Notes under the pieces: generated by a model
The model's database searches: none
What the model was told of the DNA's origin: nothing
The model's input: the letters and a program-made list of their open reading frames with translations, nothing else
Source: JACVRW01 sp963746825
GTDB taxonomy: Bacteria > Actinomycetota > Thermoleophilia > Solirubrobacterales > Thermoleophilaceae
Direction: 5' to 3'
Assembly: GCA_963746825.1 (NCBI GenBank)
Contig: CAVVCU010000020.1
Coordinates: 113,954-177,953, forward strand
Length of the DNA stretch: 64,000 nucleotides
In this document: positions 33,543-41,623 of the stretch, in pieces
How the letters are laid out: each line of letters opens with the position of its first letter
Position numbering within the stretch: the stretch's first letter is position 1
Made by a program: the position numbers and the translations under genes

Positions 33543-33560
33543 TGTTACCGGCGAGTAACA
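33543..33560. promoter_or_regulatory. Palindromic operator between tetR and cupin genes
   Basis: TGTTAC-N6-GTAACA, perfect 6-bp arms, in the 44-bp divergent gap. It covers the -10 element of the TetR gene (TAACAT on the minus strand) and lies 19 bp before the cupin ATG. Size and placement fit a TetR-family dimer site. Assignment to the adjacent regulator is inferred. Confidence 0.65.
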
Positions 33561-33579
33561 ACGGAACAGGAGCCCTCGC

Positions 33580-34071
33580 ATGTCCACCGTTCACGACCCG
33601 GTCCACCGCGCTCGCTACCGCTTCGAGCCCGACGGAGAGAACGTGATCGTCGACTGCTGGATCGAGCCCGGCGGGGTGCTGCCCGAGCACCTGCACCCGC
33701 GCCAGGAAGAGCGCTGGTCGGTGGTCGAGGGCCAGGTCCGCTTCGGACTCGGCTCCACCAAGCGGGTGATCGGGCCGGCCGACGGCGAGATGGTGGTTAG
33801 GGCCGGCACCAAACACTCACTGGCCAGCGTGAGCGACGAGGAAGCGCACCTGCGCTGCCACGCGATCCCGGCGCTCGGCCTCCAGCCCTTCCTCGAGGAG
33901 AGCGCCGCGGCGGCCCGCGAAGGACTGTTCATGCGCGGCGGCCTCCCGCGAAGCCTGAAGGGCGCGCGCTGGGCGGCGCGATTCCTGAAGCGCTACCGGG
34001 CCGACGTGGTGATGTCGTTCCCGCCGCGGCCCGTGCAATCCGCGATGGTCGCGCTTCTGGGCCGCTCTTGA
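33580..34071 (+). CDS. Cupin domain protein, probable TetR target
   Basis: A 163-residue protein from ATG 33580 with CAGGAG 7 nt upstream. The cupin core has LPEHLHPRQEERWSVVEGQV (metal-type His, Gln/Glu) and a second motif AGTKHSLASVSDEEAHLRCH. The C-terminal 50 residues are basic and helical (FLKRYRADVVMSF). Divergent from the TetR regulator with a shared operator. Enzymatic or binding role unknown. Confidence 0.85.
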   Translation: MSTVHDPVHRARYRFEPDGENVIVDCWIEPGGVLPEHLHPRQEERWSVVEGQVRFGLGSTKRVIGPADGEMVVRAGTKHSLASVSDEEAHLRCHAIPALGLQPFLEESAAAAREGLFMRGGLPRSLKGARWAARFLKRYRADVVMSFPPRPVQSAMVALLGRS

Positions 34072-34116
34072 GCGCTCGCTTGACCTGACCTCGGCCGCGA
34101 CGTAGCGTCGGCGGCG

Positions 34117-36325
34117 GTGACGCCGGCCGCTTCCGCATCGTCGCAACCCGAGCGACCGGACGCGTTCATCTCCTATTCGCGCCAGGACGGCGAGTTCGTT
34201 CGCGGCCTGGTGCGTGCGCTCGAGGCGCGCGGCAAGGACGTGTGGGTCGACCTCGACGACATTCCCAAGAGCGCGGACTGGATGGCCAGGGTCGAGCAGG
34301 GCATCGAGAGCGCCAAGGCGGTTGTGGTGGTGCTCTCGCCGGCGCTCGCCGCGTCGCAGATCTGCGGGCAGGAGATCCACCACGCGATCGAGCACCACAA
34401 GCGGCTCATCCCGATCCTCCGAACCGACGTCGAGCCCGAGCAGCTCTTCCCCGAGCTCAACGCCCCCAACTGGATCCTGGCCCGCGCGCAGGATGACGGC
34501 GAGGCGGCGTTCGAAGAGCTGGTCGGGGCGCTGGAAACCGACCTGGCGTGGCTCGAGGCGCACGCGCGCCTGGTGTCCCGCTCCGTCGAATGGGATCGCC
34601 AGAACCGCGACGGCAGCCTTCTGCTGCGCGGCGACGATCTGGGCACGGCGCGACGATGGCTGGCCTCCCGCGCCGAACACCGAGAGCAGCCGACCGACCT
34701 GCAGGCCGAGTACATCGGCGCGAGCAGGCGTCGCGCGCTCGTCCGCCGCGTGGGCGTGGGCGTGGCCGCCCTGGGCGTCGTTGCCCTGGGGGGCTTCCTG
34801 CTGGTGCAGCGCGACCGTGCGTCGGGAGACGAGAGCGAGGGGAGCAAGGAGCCGACCTCCAAGAGCGGCTGGCCGAGTCGCGGAGGCTGTCGGCACACGC
34901 GATCACGCAGCTAGACATCGACACGCGCGTGGGCTGAGACCGCCCTGCGGCTCACGCCGCGGCACCAACGCCGGAAGCTGTTCGGGCCTTGCGGCAGGGG
35001 TTGATGCGTCCACAACGGGAGGCGACCGTTCGCGTGCCCGGGCAGCTCGATCTGGTCGGCCAAATTCGTCGACGCCAACACCGTTCGGGCTCGTACCAAC
35101 GACGGCAAGATCCTGCGCTGGCCGCTCGACGAGCAGGGAGCCTCTCGTGCTCAGTGGTCGACCACCCCCGCTGGGATCCAGGGACTCGCCCCCCGAGCCG
35201 CGCGGCGAACCTGGTTGTGCGCCCCGATTCCGACAGCGTTCGCTTGGCCACCAGGCGCAACGGCACTGTGGCCGTGCTCGACGAGCTCGCGGAGGGGCCA
35301 TCAGACAACGCGCTCACGGCGGTGCTCAGTCCCGATGGGCGCCGGATTCTTACCGCCGGCTACCGGGATGCTGCCGACGTCTGGCGAGTACCGGCGCACG
35401 TGATCCGGCCACCGGGGAGACGGCGTTTTCGATGTGCAGCCCAAGCGCGGTCGTACACGGTCACGTGTGACAATCGCGGGCGCGTGGCGCTGTGGTCCCG
35501 GGACCTGCGGAGCTCTCGTCAGACGGAGTTCGACAAGCGTGGTAACGGCTTCTACGACGCCCTCCTGGACCTCGATCTCGACGTCAGCGCAGACGGCACG
35601 CAGATCTTCGTCACCTCGCAACACGAGAGAACGGTCACGGTGCTCGACTCCGCCCGTGGGGAAATCGTCACCACCCACGCTGCGAAGGGCTATCCACCTG
35701 TTCTGAGCGGCAACGGCCAGCGGCTCTACGCGGCGGAGCACGGTCAGCGACGCGGAATCCGGGGCGTCCATCGGCAAACTGCCTTTTCGCGACGGCGACC
35801 TCTTCAGTCGTCCGGTCTTCGACTCAACCGGCGAGCGCATCGCCATGTACCCGGGCGACGGCGCGCGGGTCTGGAATGTCGCCCGCGAGGGCGTCGAGCG
35901 GATTGCCGGACCGCTGCCGCGCCCGAAGAAACAACTCGGTCCCTACGCGATCTCCCCGTCGGGGCGGTACGTCGCGACAGTCGGAATTACCAGAGTGCGA
36001 ATCTACGAATCCGACGGCGGCTCAGCAGTCGAGAGCTACGCCGTGAGCGAGCAAGCTCAAAGAGGTGGAGTTCAGCCGCAATGACGCGTTCGTATTGACG
36101 GTCGGCAACAGGACCGCCCGAGTGACCGACCTCAGCACAGGGCGGCCCGTGGCGAGCTTCGGCGGGCACCAGGACGACCTACTCAAAGCCTCGTTTGGCC
36201 CGGGTGCACGCACGGTCGTGACCCTGGGTTATGACGGCTTGGTCATCGTCCACGACTGCCCGGCGTGCGCGCCGCCGGCCACGCTCGTCAAGCGTGCCCG
36301 CGCGGCGCTCCGGGTCCACCCGTAG
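34117..36325 (+). pseudogene. TIR domain - transmembrane - WD40/beta-propeller protein, broken by many frameshifts
   Basis: The first 265 codons are intact: a TIR domain (PDAFISYSRQDGEFVRGLVR, VWVDLDDIP, WMARVEQGIESAKAVVVVLS) with Glu86 in SQICGQE at the position of the NADase catalytic Glu, then a single transmembrane helix (GVGVAALGVVALGGFLLV). The frame fails at about 34810-34860. Fragments in alternating frames continue the same protein: RRLSAHAITQLDID, PTPEAVRALRQGLMR, then beta-propeller-like pieces such as AVLSPDGRRILTAGYRDAAD, DVSADGTQIFVTSQHE, YAISPSGRYVATVG and FGGHQDDLLKASFGPGA. I count at least six breaks in 1.5 kb. TAGCGT lies 8 nt before the GTG start. A truncated TIR-membrane protein might still be made. 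Confidence 0.8.
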
Positions 36326-36328
36326 CCC

Positions 36329-36853
36329 CTAGGCCTTGCCCTCCGCCTTGTACTCGCGCAGGAAGCCCTCGAACAGCCGGCGATGGCCCTCTTCGTCGCG
36401 GAGGATGGCGATGACCATGTCCTGGGTCACCGGGTCGGTGCCCTCGCAGAACTCGATGACCTTGTTGTAGTGCTCGATCGCGCCCGACTCGGCCTCGATC
36501 ACGCCCTTGATCACGTGGACGATGTCCGTCTGCTCGTCGGGGGGCTGGAGGAAGGACTGCTCGGCGCTGAAGTCGAGTGAGCCGGGGACCACGCCGTAGA
36601 GCTCCTTGATGCGGGCGCCGAACTGGCGCGCGTGCCCGAGCTCCTCCATGATGTCTTCCTCGAGCGACTCGATGATCTCCTGGGCGCGAACGCCGTCCGG
36701 ATTGATCGAGTTGGCGATGTAGCTCATCACCGTCTCGATCTCCATCCAGTAGGCCTTCTGCAGCAGCTCAACGAGCTGCTCGCGCTCCTCGCGGAGCTCC
36801 TCGCCGAGGATTCCCTGTCCTGGTGCGGTGCTGGTGTCTGCCATCTTCTTCAT
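36329..36853 (-). CDS. Ferritin-like diiron domain protein
   Basis: A 174-residue four-helix protein of the ferritin-like superfamily. Metal-type residues appear in WMEIETVMSYI, EEDIMEELGHARQFG, IEAESGAIEHYNKVI and RDEEGHRRLFEGFL, giving the expected E...ExxH pairs. Probable role: iron storage or bacterioferritin/DPS-like protection. GGAGGT stands just before ATG 36853; ATG 36844 (MADTS) is an alternative with wider spacing. Starts only 8 bp from the divergent EcsC gene. Confidence 0.87.
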   Translation of the reverse strand: MKKMADTSTAPGQGILGEELREEREQLVELLQKAYWMEIETVMSYIANSINPDGVRAQEIIESLEEDIMEELGHARQFGARIKELYGVVPGSLDFSAEQSFLQPPDEQTDIVHVIKGVIEAESGAIEHYNKVIEFCEGTDPVTQDMVIAILRDEEGHRRLFEGFLREYKAEGKA

Positions 36854-36861
36854 CTACCTCC

Positions 36862-37512
36862 GTGACAACGTCTGAAACCGAACATATAGAGCATCTGGCA
36901 CGTCCCCCGAAGTCGCTTTGGCGAAGCGTGCTGGCCCAGCCCGAGCGCGCGCCCGAGCTGATCGCTCTCTCCGCTGCCGACCGTTTCGGGCCACAGGCCG
37001 CGGAGTGGGTGCGGATAGCCGGTCCGGGGCACACACCGGAGCGGCTGGCCAAGGTCGCCTACCGCAAGCATGTGCGCATAGCGCGGATCGAAGGTGGCGC
37101 ACTCGGCATAGGCGGTGTGTTCACGGCCGCGCCGGACATGGTCGCGCTGCTGTGGATCCAGAGCCGGATGATCTTCTACATCGCCGCCGCCCACGGATAC
37201 GACCCTCACCATCCGATGCGCCCGGCTGAGCTGCTGGCGCTGCAGGGTGTCTACGAGACGCCGGCCGAGGCCCGCGCGGCTCTCGACGGCATGGGCAAGC
37301 TGATGGCTCAGGCCATGGTCGAGAAGGCCATCGAGGGACGGAGCACCGAGGGCCTGCAGATCCGTCTGGCCAAGTACCTCGCCAAGCGCGTCGCGCGGCG
37401 CTACGCGGGACGGTGGATCCCCTTCATCGGCGCTCCGCTGGGGGCTCTGCAGAACGCCGGAGCGACTAAGGACGTCGGGAAGCTCGCGATGTCCTTCTAC
37501 TCACGCTCGTAG
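36862..37512 (+). CDS. EcsC family protein
   Basis: A 216-residue protein from GTG 36862 (VTTSETEHIEHLARPP). The EcsC-family pattern is visible in IARIEGGALGIGGVFTAAPD, LWIQSRMIFYIAAAHG and the C-terminal FIGAPLGALQNAGATKDVGK. Family members are associated with membranes and are often near transporters; no activity is known. A longer frame from 36823 would overlap the divergent ferritin gene and is unlikely. Confidence 0.82.
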   Translation: MTTSETEHIEHLARPPKSLWRSVLAQPERAPELIALSAADRFGPQAAEWVRIAGPGHTPERLAKVAYRKHVRIARIEGGALGIGGVFTAAPDMVALLWIQSRMIFYIAAAHGYDPHHPMRPAELLALQGVYETPAEARAALDGMGKLMAQAMVEKAIEGRSTEGLQIRLAKYLAKRVARRYAGRWIPFIGAPLGALQNAGATKDVGKLAMSFYSRS

Positions 37513-37599
37513 CTCGCCCTGTCAGAAACTCGCGCGGGGGGCGACTTCACCGCTGTGCAGGCTATCCCGTCCGAACACCGGTCTACTTTGGCAACCCCG

Positions 37600-38604
37600 A
37601 TGGAGCAGCCGACCCTGATGCCCACGAAGTGCTTCGTGCGCGACCTGGCCAACGGCCAGGAGGTCAACTCGTTCTTCGTCGTCCGGTCGCATGCGCTGCG
37701 TCACCGGCGCAACGGCGAGCCCTTCCTCAAGCTTCAACTGGGGGACGTGAGCGGCGCGGTCGAGGCCGTCGTCTGGGACAACGTGGAGCAGCTGGCTCCG
37801 GTGTGCGGGAGCGGCTCCGTGGTGCGGGTGCTCGGGCGCTTCGCGGTCGACGACCGCTACGGAGCCTCGATCACCGTCCAGCGCATGCGCGCCGCCGTCA
37901 CGGGCGAGTACGACCTGGCCGATCTCACTGAGGGATCGCCGATTCCCTACGCGCAGATGGCGGCCGACCTCCACGCGCTGGTGCAGACGATCCAGCGGCC
38001 CCACCTCCGCGAGCTGCTGTGCCGGCTCGTCGATCCGGCCTGCGACAGCGGGAGGATCTACCACGAGGCTCCGGCGGCCAAGTACTACCACCAGGCCTAC
38101 CGCCACGGCCTGCTCGAGCATTGCCTCTCGGTGGCCCAGGGCGTGAGCGCTCTGGCCGCCACCTTCCCGGCGCTCGACCGCGACGTCGCGGTCAGCGGCG
38201 CGCTCCTCCACGACATCGGCAAGGTCGAGGCCTATCGCTCGACCAACGGCGCGATCGAGCTGACCGACGCGGGCAAGCTGCTCGGCGAGATCCCCCTCGG
38301 CTATTACGCCGTGCGGCGTGAGATCGAGCGCATCGACGGGTTCCCCGCGAGCGACGCCGCGGCCCTGCTGCACATCATCCTGAGCCACCACGGGCGCCTC
38401 GAGCACGGCAGCCCGGTCGTGCCCTGCACCCGCGAGGCCACGCTCGTGCACTTCATCGACAACCTGGGCGGCAACCTCGGGAGCTTCGACCGCATCGAGA
38501 AGTCGCTGGCCGAAGGGGCCAGCTGGTCGGACTTCGACCGCGGCCTGTCGACGTCGGCCTACTTCGGGCGCCGCGAGCGCGCCGACGGGCGCGAAGCGGC
38601 GTAG
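37600..38604 (+). CDS. HD-domain 3'-5' exoribonuclease, YhaM-like
   Basis: About 334 residues. Residues 1-110 contain an OB-fold nucleic-acid-binding domain (CFVRDLANGQEVNSFFVVRS, KLQLGDVSGAVEAVVWDN); residues 140-310 an HD phosphohydrolase domain with HGLLEHCLSV, HDIGKVE and LHIILSHHG. This order is that of YhaM/CBF1-type RNases. The open frame extends to GTG 37555; ATG 37600 and ATG 37618 are the plausible starts. It ends 6 bp from the convergent SHOCT gene. Confidence 0.87.
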   Translation: MEQPTLMPTKCFVRDLANGQEVNSFFVVRSHALRHRRNGEPFLKLQLGDVSGAVEAVVWDNVEQLAPVCGSGSVVRVLGRFAVDDRYGASITVQRMRAAVTGEYDLADLTEGSPIPYAQMAADLHALVQTIQRPHLRELLCRLVDPACDSGRIYHEAPAAKYYHQAYRHGLLEHCLSVAQGVSALAATFPALDRDVAVSGALLHDIGKVEAYRSTNGAIELTDAGKLLGEIPLGYYAVRREIERIDGFPASDAAALLHIILSHHGRLEHGSPVVPCTREATLVHFIDNLGGNLGSFDRIEKSLAEGASWSDFDRGLSTSAYFGRRERADGREAA

Positions 38605-38610
38605 CGCGCC

Positions 38611-39222
38611 TCAGCCGCCGCTGAGGATCTTGACCTTCTCCGCCTCGAACTCGGCGTCAGTCAGAACGCCGGAATCGCGCAGGGAGGCCAGCTGCTCGAG
38701 CTGTGCGAGCCGCTTGGTCACCATGTTCTCGTCGGATCCGGAGTCGACCGCGGGCGGCGGCATGCCGGCGGCGCCCTGCTGCATCGTCTGCTGGGCTATC
38801 TGCATCGCCTGCTGAATCCGCTCGTTGAGGTCTCCGCTGAGGCCCGCGTTGCGAAGGTCGATCACCTGGGGCTGTCCCATCGCCATGTTCCCCACCCCGG
38901 GAATCTGCCCGGGCTGGCCATCGCGCATGAGCTCGTCGACCGTCTTGACCTGGTCCCACTGAATGTCGATCCGCTCCTTGTTCTCACGGTCGACGATCAC
39001 GGGCAGGGTCTCGCCCGGCTGGGGGTGCTTGGAGATCTTCACGACGCAGTTGTGCTCCACGCGGTAGGGCTCCCACCCCTCCACATAGACGTCGAGCCAC
39101 ATCATCACGTTGGTCGTGGTGGCATCGTCGGGCGGATAGCTGGCCGACTGCACGAAGGCCTTGCCCTCAACGCCATCCTTGATGTCGACGTTCCAGAAGT
39201 TCTTGAACTTGTCGAAGCCCAT
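38611..39222 (-). CDS. SHOCT domain protein
   Basis: A 203-residue cytoplasmic protein starting at ATG 39222 (MGFDKFKNFWNVD). The first 120 residues form a beta-rich domain of unknown type (VMMWLDVYVEGWEPYRVEHN), then a Gln/Met-rich helix (RIQQAMQIAQQTMQQGAAG), and the last 35 residues are a SHOCT motif (LEQLASLRDSGVLTDAEFEA). SHOCT mediates oligomerization in other proteins. The longer frame to 39405 lacks a ribosome site. Confidence 0.82.
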   Translation of the reverse strand: MGFDKFKNFWNVDIKDGVEGKAFVQSASYPPDDATTTNVMMWLDVYVEGWEPYRVEHNCVVKISKHPQPGETLPVIVDRENKERIDIQWDQVKTVDELMRDGQPGQIPGVGNMAMGQPQVIDLRNAGLSGDLNERIQQAMQIAQQTMQQGAAGMPPPAVDSGSDENMVTKRLAQLEQLASLRDSGVLTDAEFEAEKVKILSGG

Positions 39223-39379
39223 ATCGCCCCGGTTATCGGCCTGCGGCACCAGAACTTTGGTCCGGGCGCGGCGCGGCGCCGCTGCCAAACTTCGCAAATA
39301 GCGGGGCGCCACCTCCGAACCGGCGAGCTTTGGGGGCTTCCTGCTTATCCTCGTAGGCCCCCGGACCGAACACAAGTAC

Positions 39380-41416
39380 ATGGCCAAAGACACCGAGAAG
39401 CTCATCCGTCAGCTCAGCCTGATCTCGTTCCTGATGGCGGAGCGGCGGCCGGTCACGGCGCTCGAGATCAAGCAGGACGTCGAGGGCTACTCGCAGATGA
39501 ACGACGAGGCGTTCGCGCGGCGCTTCTACGCCGATCGGGCCGAGCTCGAGTCGCTCGGCATCCACCTCAAGGTCGACAAGCCGGCCGAGGGCTACTACGA
39601 GGCCGAGAACTACTCGCTGCCCCCAGAGAACTTCTACCTCAAGGCCATCGAGTTCACCGACGAGGAGCTGGGCGCGCTGCGCATGGCGCTGCACCTGCTC
39701 GACGGCGAGTTCGCCTACGCCGAGCCGCTGCGGCTCGCACTGCAGCAGCTCTCGTGGGGCAAGCCCAATCCGCTCGAGGCGCCCGAGGAGAACTCGGTCA
39801 CCCTGGCCGTGAAGCCCGGCGGCGGCGGGCGTGAGGTCTCCCAGCGGCTGTCGAAGATCGAGACCGCGATCTTCCGCCGCAAGACGATCGTGTTCGACTA
39901 CTACACGATCGGCCGCGACTCGATCGAGAGCCGCAAGGTGGATCCCTACCACCTGCTCTACAAGGGCGGGCAGTTCTACCTGATCGGCCACTCCCACGAG
40001 CGCGAGGACCTGCGCGTGTTTCGCGTATCGCGCATCCGCGGCAAGGTCGGCTATTCGTCGAAGGCCGAGCACGACTTCAACCGCCCCGAGGACTTCAACC
40101 CGCGCGAGTACGCCACGCGCACGGACTGGCAGCTCGGCGACCCGGTCGGACGCGCGAGAATCTGGCTCTCGGACCGCATCGACTGGCTGGCCCTGCGCCA
40201 CTTCGGCCACGCCGGCGACGTGACCGAGACCGAGGACGGCGGCGTGACGTTCGAGACCGACTACGCGAACTCGCGGCAGATGGTCTCCTGGGTCCTGGGC
40301 CTGGGTGAGCACGCGCGTATCGAGGGCCCGCCCGAGCTGATCGAGGAGGCGCGGGAGCGCCTCGAGCAGGTGATCTCCTGCCATGTCGACCCGCCCGAGC
40401 TCGCCGATCCGGTCGAGCGCCTCGCGCCGGAGCACGAGGAGGAATCCGATCGCGAGGCCTCGCCCATACGCCCCGAGCGGTTCGCTCGCCTGGTGACACT
40501 GGCCGGCATGCTCATCGACGCCGCCCGCGAGAGCCGCAAGATCGACGTGGCCGACCTCTGCGCGCAGCTGCAGGTGTCAGAGCAGGAGCTGCGCCAGGAC
40601 ATCGACGTGCTGAACGTCGTGAACTTCGGTGGCGGCTCCTACGTGCTCTACGCGGAGGTGACCGGGGGTCAGATCGAGGTCGATCCCGAGCCCTACGGCG
40701 ACAACTTCGCCCGGCCCGCGCGCCTGCTCCCCCTCGAGGCCAAGGCGCTGGTGGCGGCCATCGACCTGATCGGCGAGCACCTGCCCGAGGGCTGGCTGGG
40801 AAGCGCGCGCCAGAAGATCGTCGACGCGCTGGGCCAGGACCCCGCCCAGGAGGGCCTGCGGATCACCACGGCCAAGGGCGACGACTCGGAGATCGCCCGC
40901 GTGGTGAGCGGGGCGATCGCCGCCGGCCGCATGCTCGAGATCGAGCACTACAAGGAGGAGCTCGACGAGTTCACCAAGCGCCGGGTGGAGCCCTACAAGC
41001 TGATGAACGGGCGCGAGGGCTGGTACGTGCACGTGTGGGATCCCGAGAAGGACGACACCCGCTCGTTTCGCCTCGACCGCATCCGCTCGGCCCAGGCGCT
41101 CGACGAGACCTTCGAGCCGCGCCCCGGCATCGAGCCGGACATTCAGGGCTGGCCGCGCACCGGCGAGGTGGAGGACTCGCGCATCGCCCGCGTGTGGATG
41201 ATGCCCGAGCGGGCGCGCTGGGCCCGCGAGGACAGGCGCGTGGTCGAGGAGCTCGCGGACGGCGCGGTGGTGATCGAGCTGCCCTTCGCGGGCCACCGCT
41301 ACCTGGCGCGCGAGATCCTCAAGGAGGCCGGCGACGCCGTGGTGCTCGAGCCCGACGACGCCCGCCAAGCCGTCCTCGAAGCTGCCGAGGCCCTGGCGGG
41401 CGCCGTCAAACGCTGA
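39380..41416 (+). CDS. pafBC: Fused PafB-PafC WYL-domain transcriptional regulator
   Basis: A 678-residue tandem fusion. Each half has an N-terminal winged helix (LIRQLSLISFLMAERRPVTA; LVTLAGMLIDAARESRKIDV), a WYL domain (DPYHLLYKGGQFYLIGHSHE; EPYKLMNGREGWYVHVWDPE) and a WCX-type C-terminal domain. Separate PafB and PafC proteins form a heterodimer that activates DNA-damage genes in mycobacteria; natural fusions are known in other actinobacteria. Here it lies away from proteasome (prcBA/pafA) genes. A hairpin (41458-41475) follows. Confidence 0.92.
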   Translation: MAKDTEKLIRQLSLISFLMAERRPVTALEIKQDVEGYSQMNDEAFARRFYADRAELESLGIHLKVDKPAEGYYEAENYSLPPENFYLKAIEFTDEELGALRMALHLLDGEFAYAEPLRLALQQLSWGKPNPLEAPEENSVTLAVKPGGGGREVSQRLSKIETAIFRRKTIVFDYYTIGRDSIESRKVDPYHLLYKGGQFYLIGHSHEREDLRVFRVSRIRGKVGYSSKAEHDFNRPEDFNPREYATRTDWQLGDPVGRARIWLSDRIDWLALRHFGHAGDVTETEDGGVTFETDYANSRQMVSWVLGLGEHARIEGPPELIEEARERLEQVISCHVDPPELADPVERLAPEHEEESDREASPIRPERFARLVTLAGMLIDAARESRKIDVADLCAQLQVSEQELRQDIDVLNVVNFGGGSYVLYAEVTGGQIEVDPEPYGDNFARPARLLPLEAKALVAAIDLIGEHLPEGWLGSARQKIVDALGQDPAQEGLRITTAKGDDSEIARVVSGAIAAGRMLEIEHYKEELDEFTKRRVEPYKLMNGREGWYVHVWDPEKDDTRSFRLDRIRSAQALDETFEPRPGIEPDIQGWPRTGEVEDSRIARVWMMPERARWAREDRRVVEELADGAVVIELPFAGHRYLAREILKEAGDAVVLEPDDARQAVLEAAEALAGAVKR

Positions 41417-41457
41417 CTCGAGGTCGCCCGCCCTAGGCAGGAATGGCGGCGACCGGG

Positions 41458-41475
41458 TCCCTCACCCCCGAGGGA
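41458..41475 (+). terminator. Possible weak hairpin terminator after pafBC
   Basis: TCCCTC-ACCCCC-GAGGGA, a 6-bp stem about 40 bp beyond the pafBC stop, not followed by a T-run. Low confidence. Confidence 0.35.
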
Positions 41476-41571
41476 TCACCATCCTTCCTATCCCAGCCCG
41501 CTTTGCGCGGTCGGAACTTGCGCCGCTACGGACAATCGCCGGCCGGCCTCGCTGCCGCGGTGCACAAAGCA

Positions 41572-41597
41572 GACGCGCCGCCCGAGGGCGGCGCGTC
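41572..41597. terminator. Strong hairpin downstream of the M14 locus
   Basis: GACGCGCCGCC-CGAG-GGCGGCGCGTC is a perfect 11-bp stem with a tetraloop, 26 bp past the stop of the minus-strand carboxypeptidase locus. It probably terminates that locus and may act on pafBC read-through from the other side. Confidence 0.75.
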
Positions 41598-41623
41598 CGC
41601 CGTGTCTCCTCCTCAGCCTCGAG

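Noticed and set aside
34117..36325. An active TIR-based anti-phage system
   Set aside because: The propeller half is shattered, no partner gene (SIR2, cGAS-like, STING-like or nuclease) is adjacent, and there is no defence island around it.
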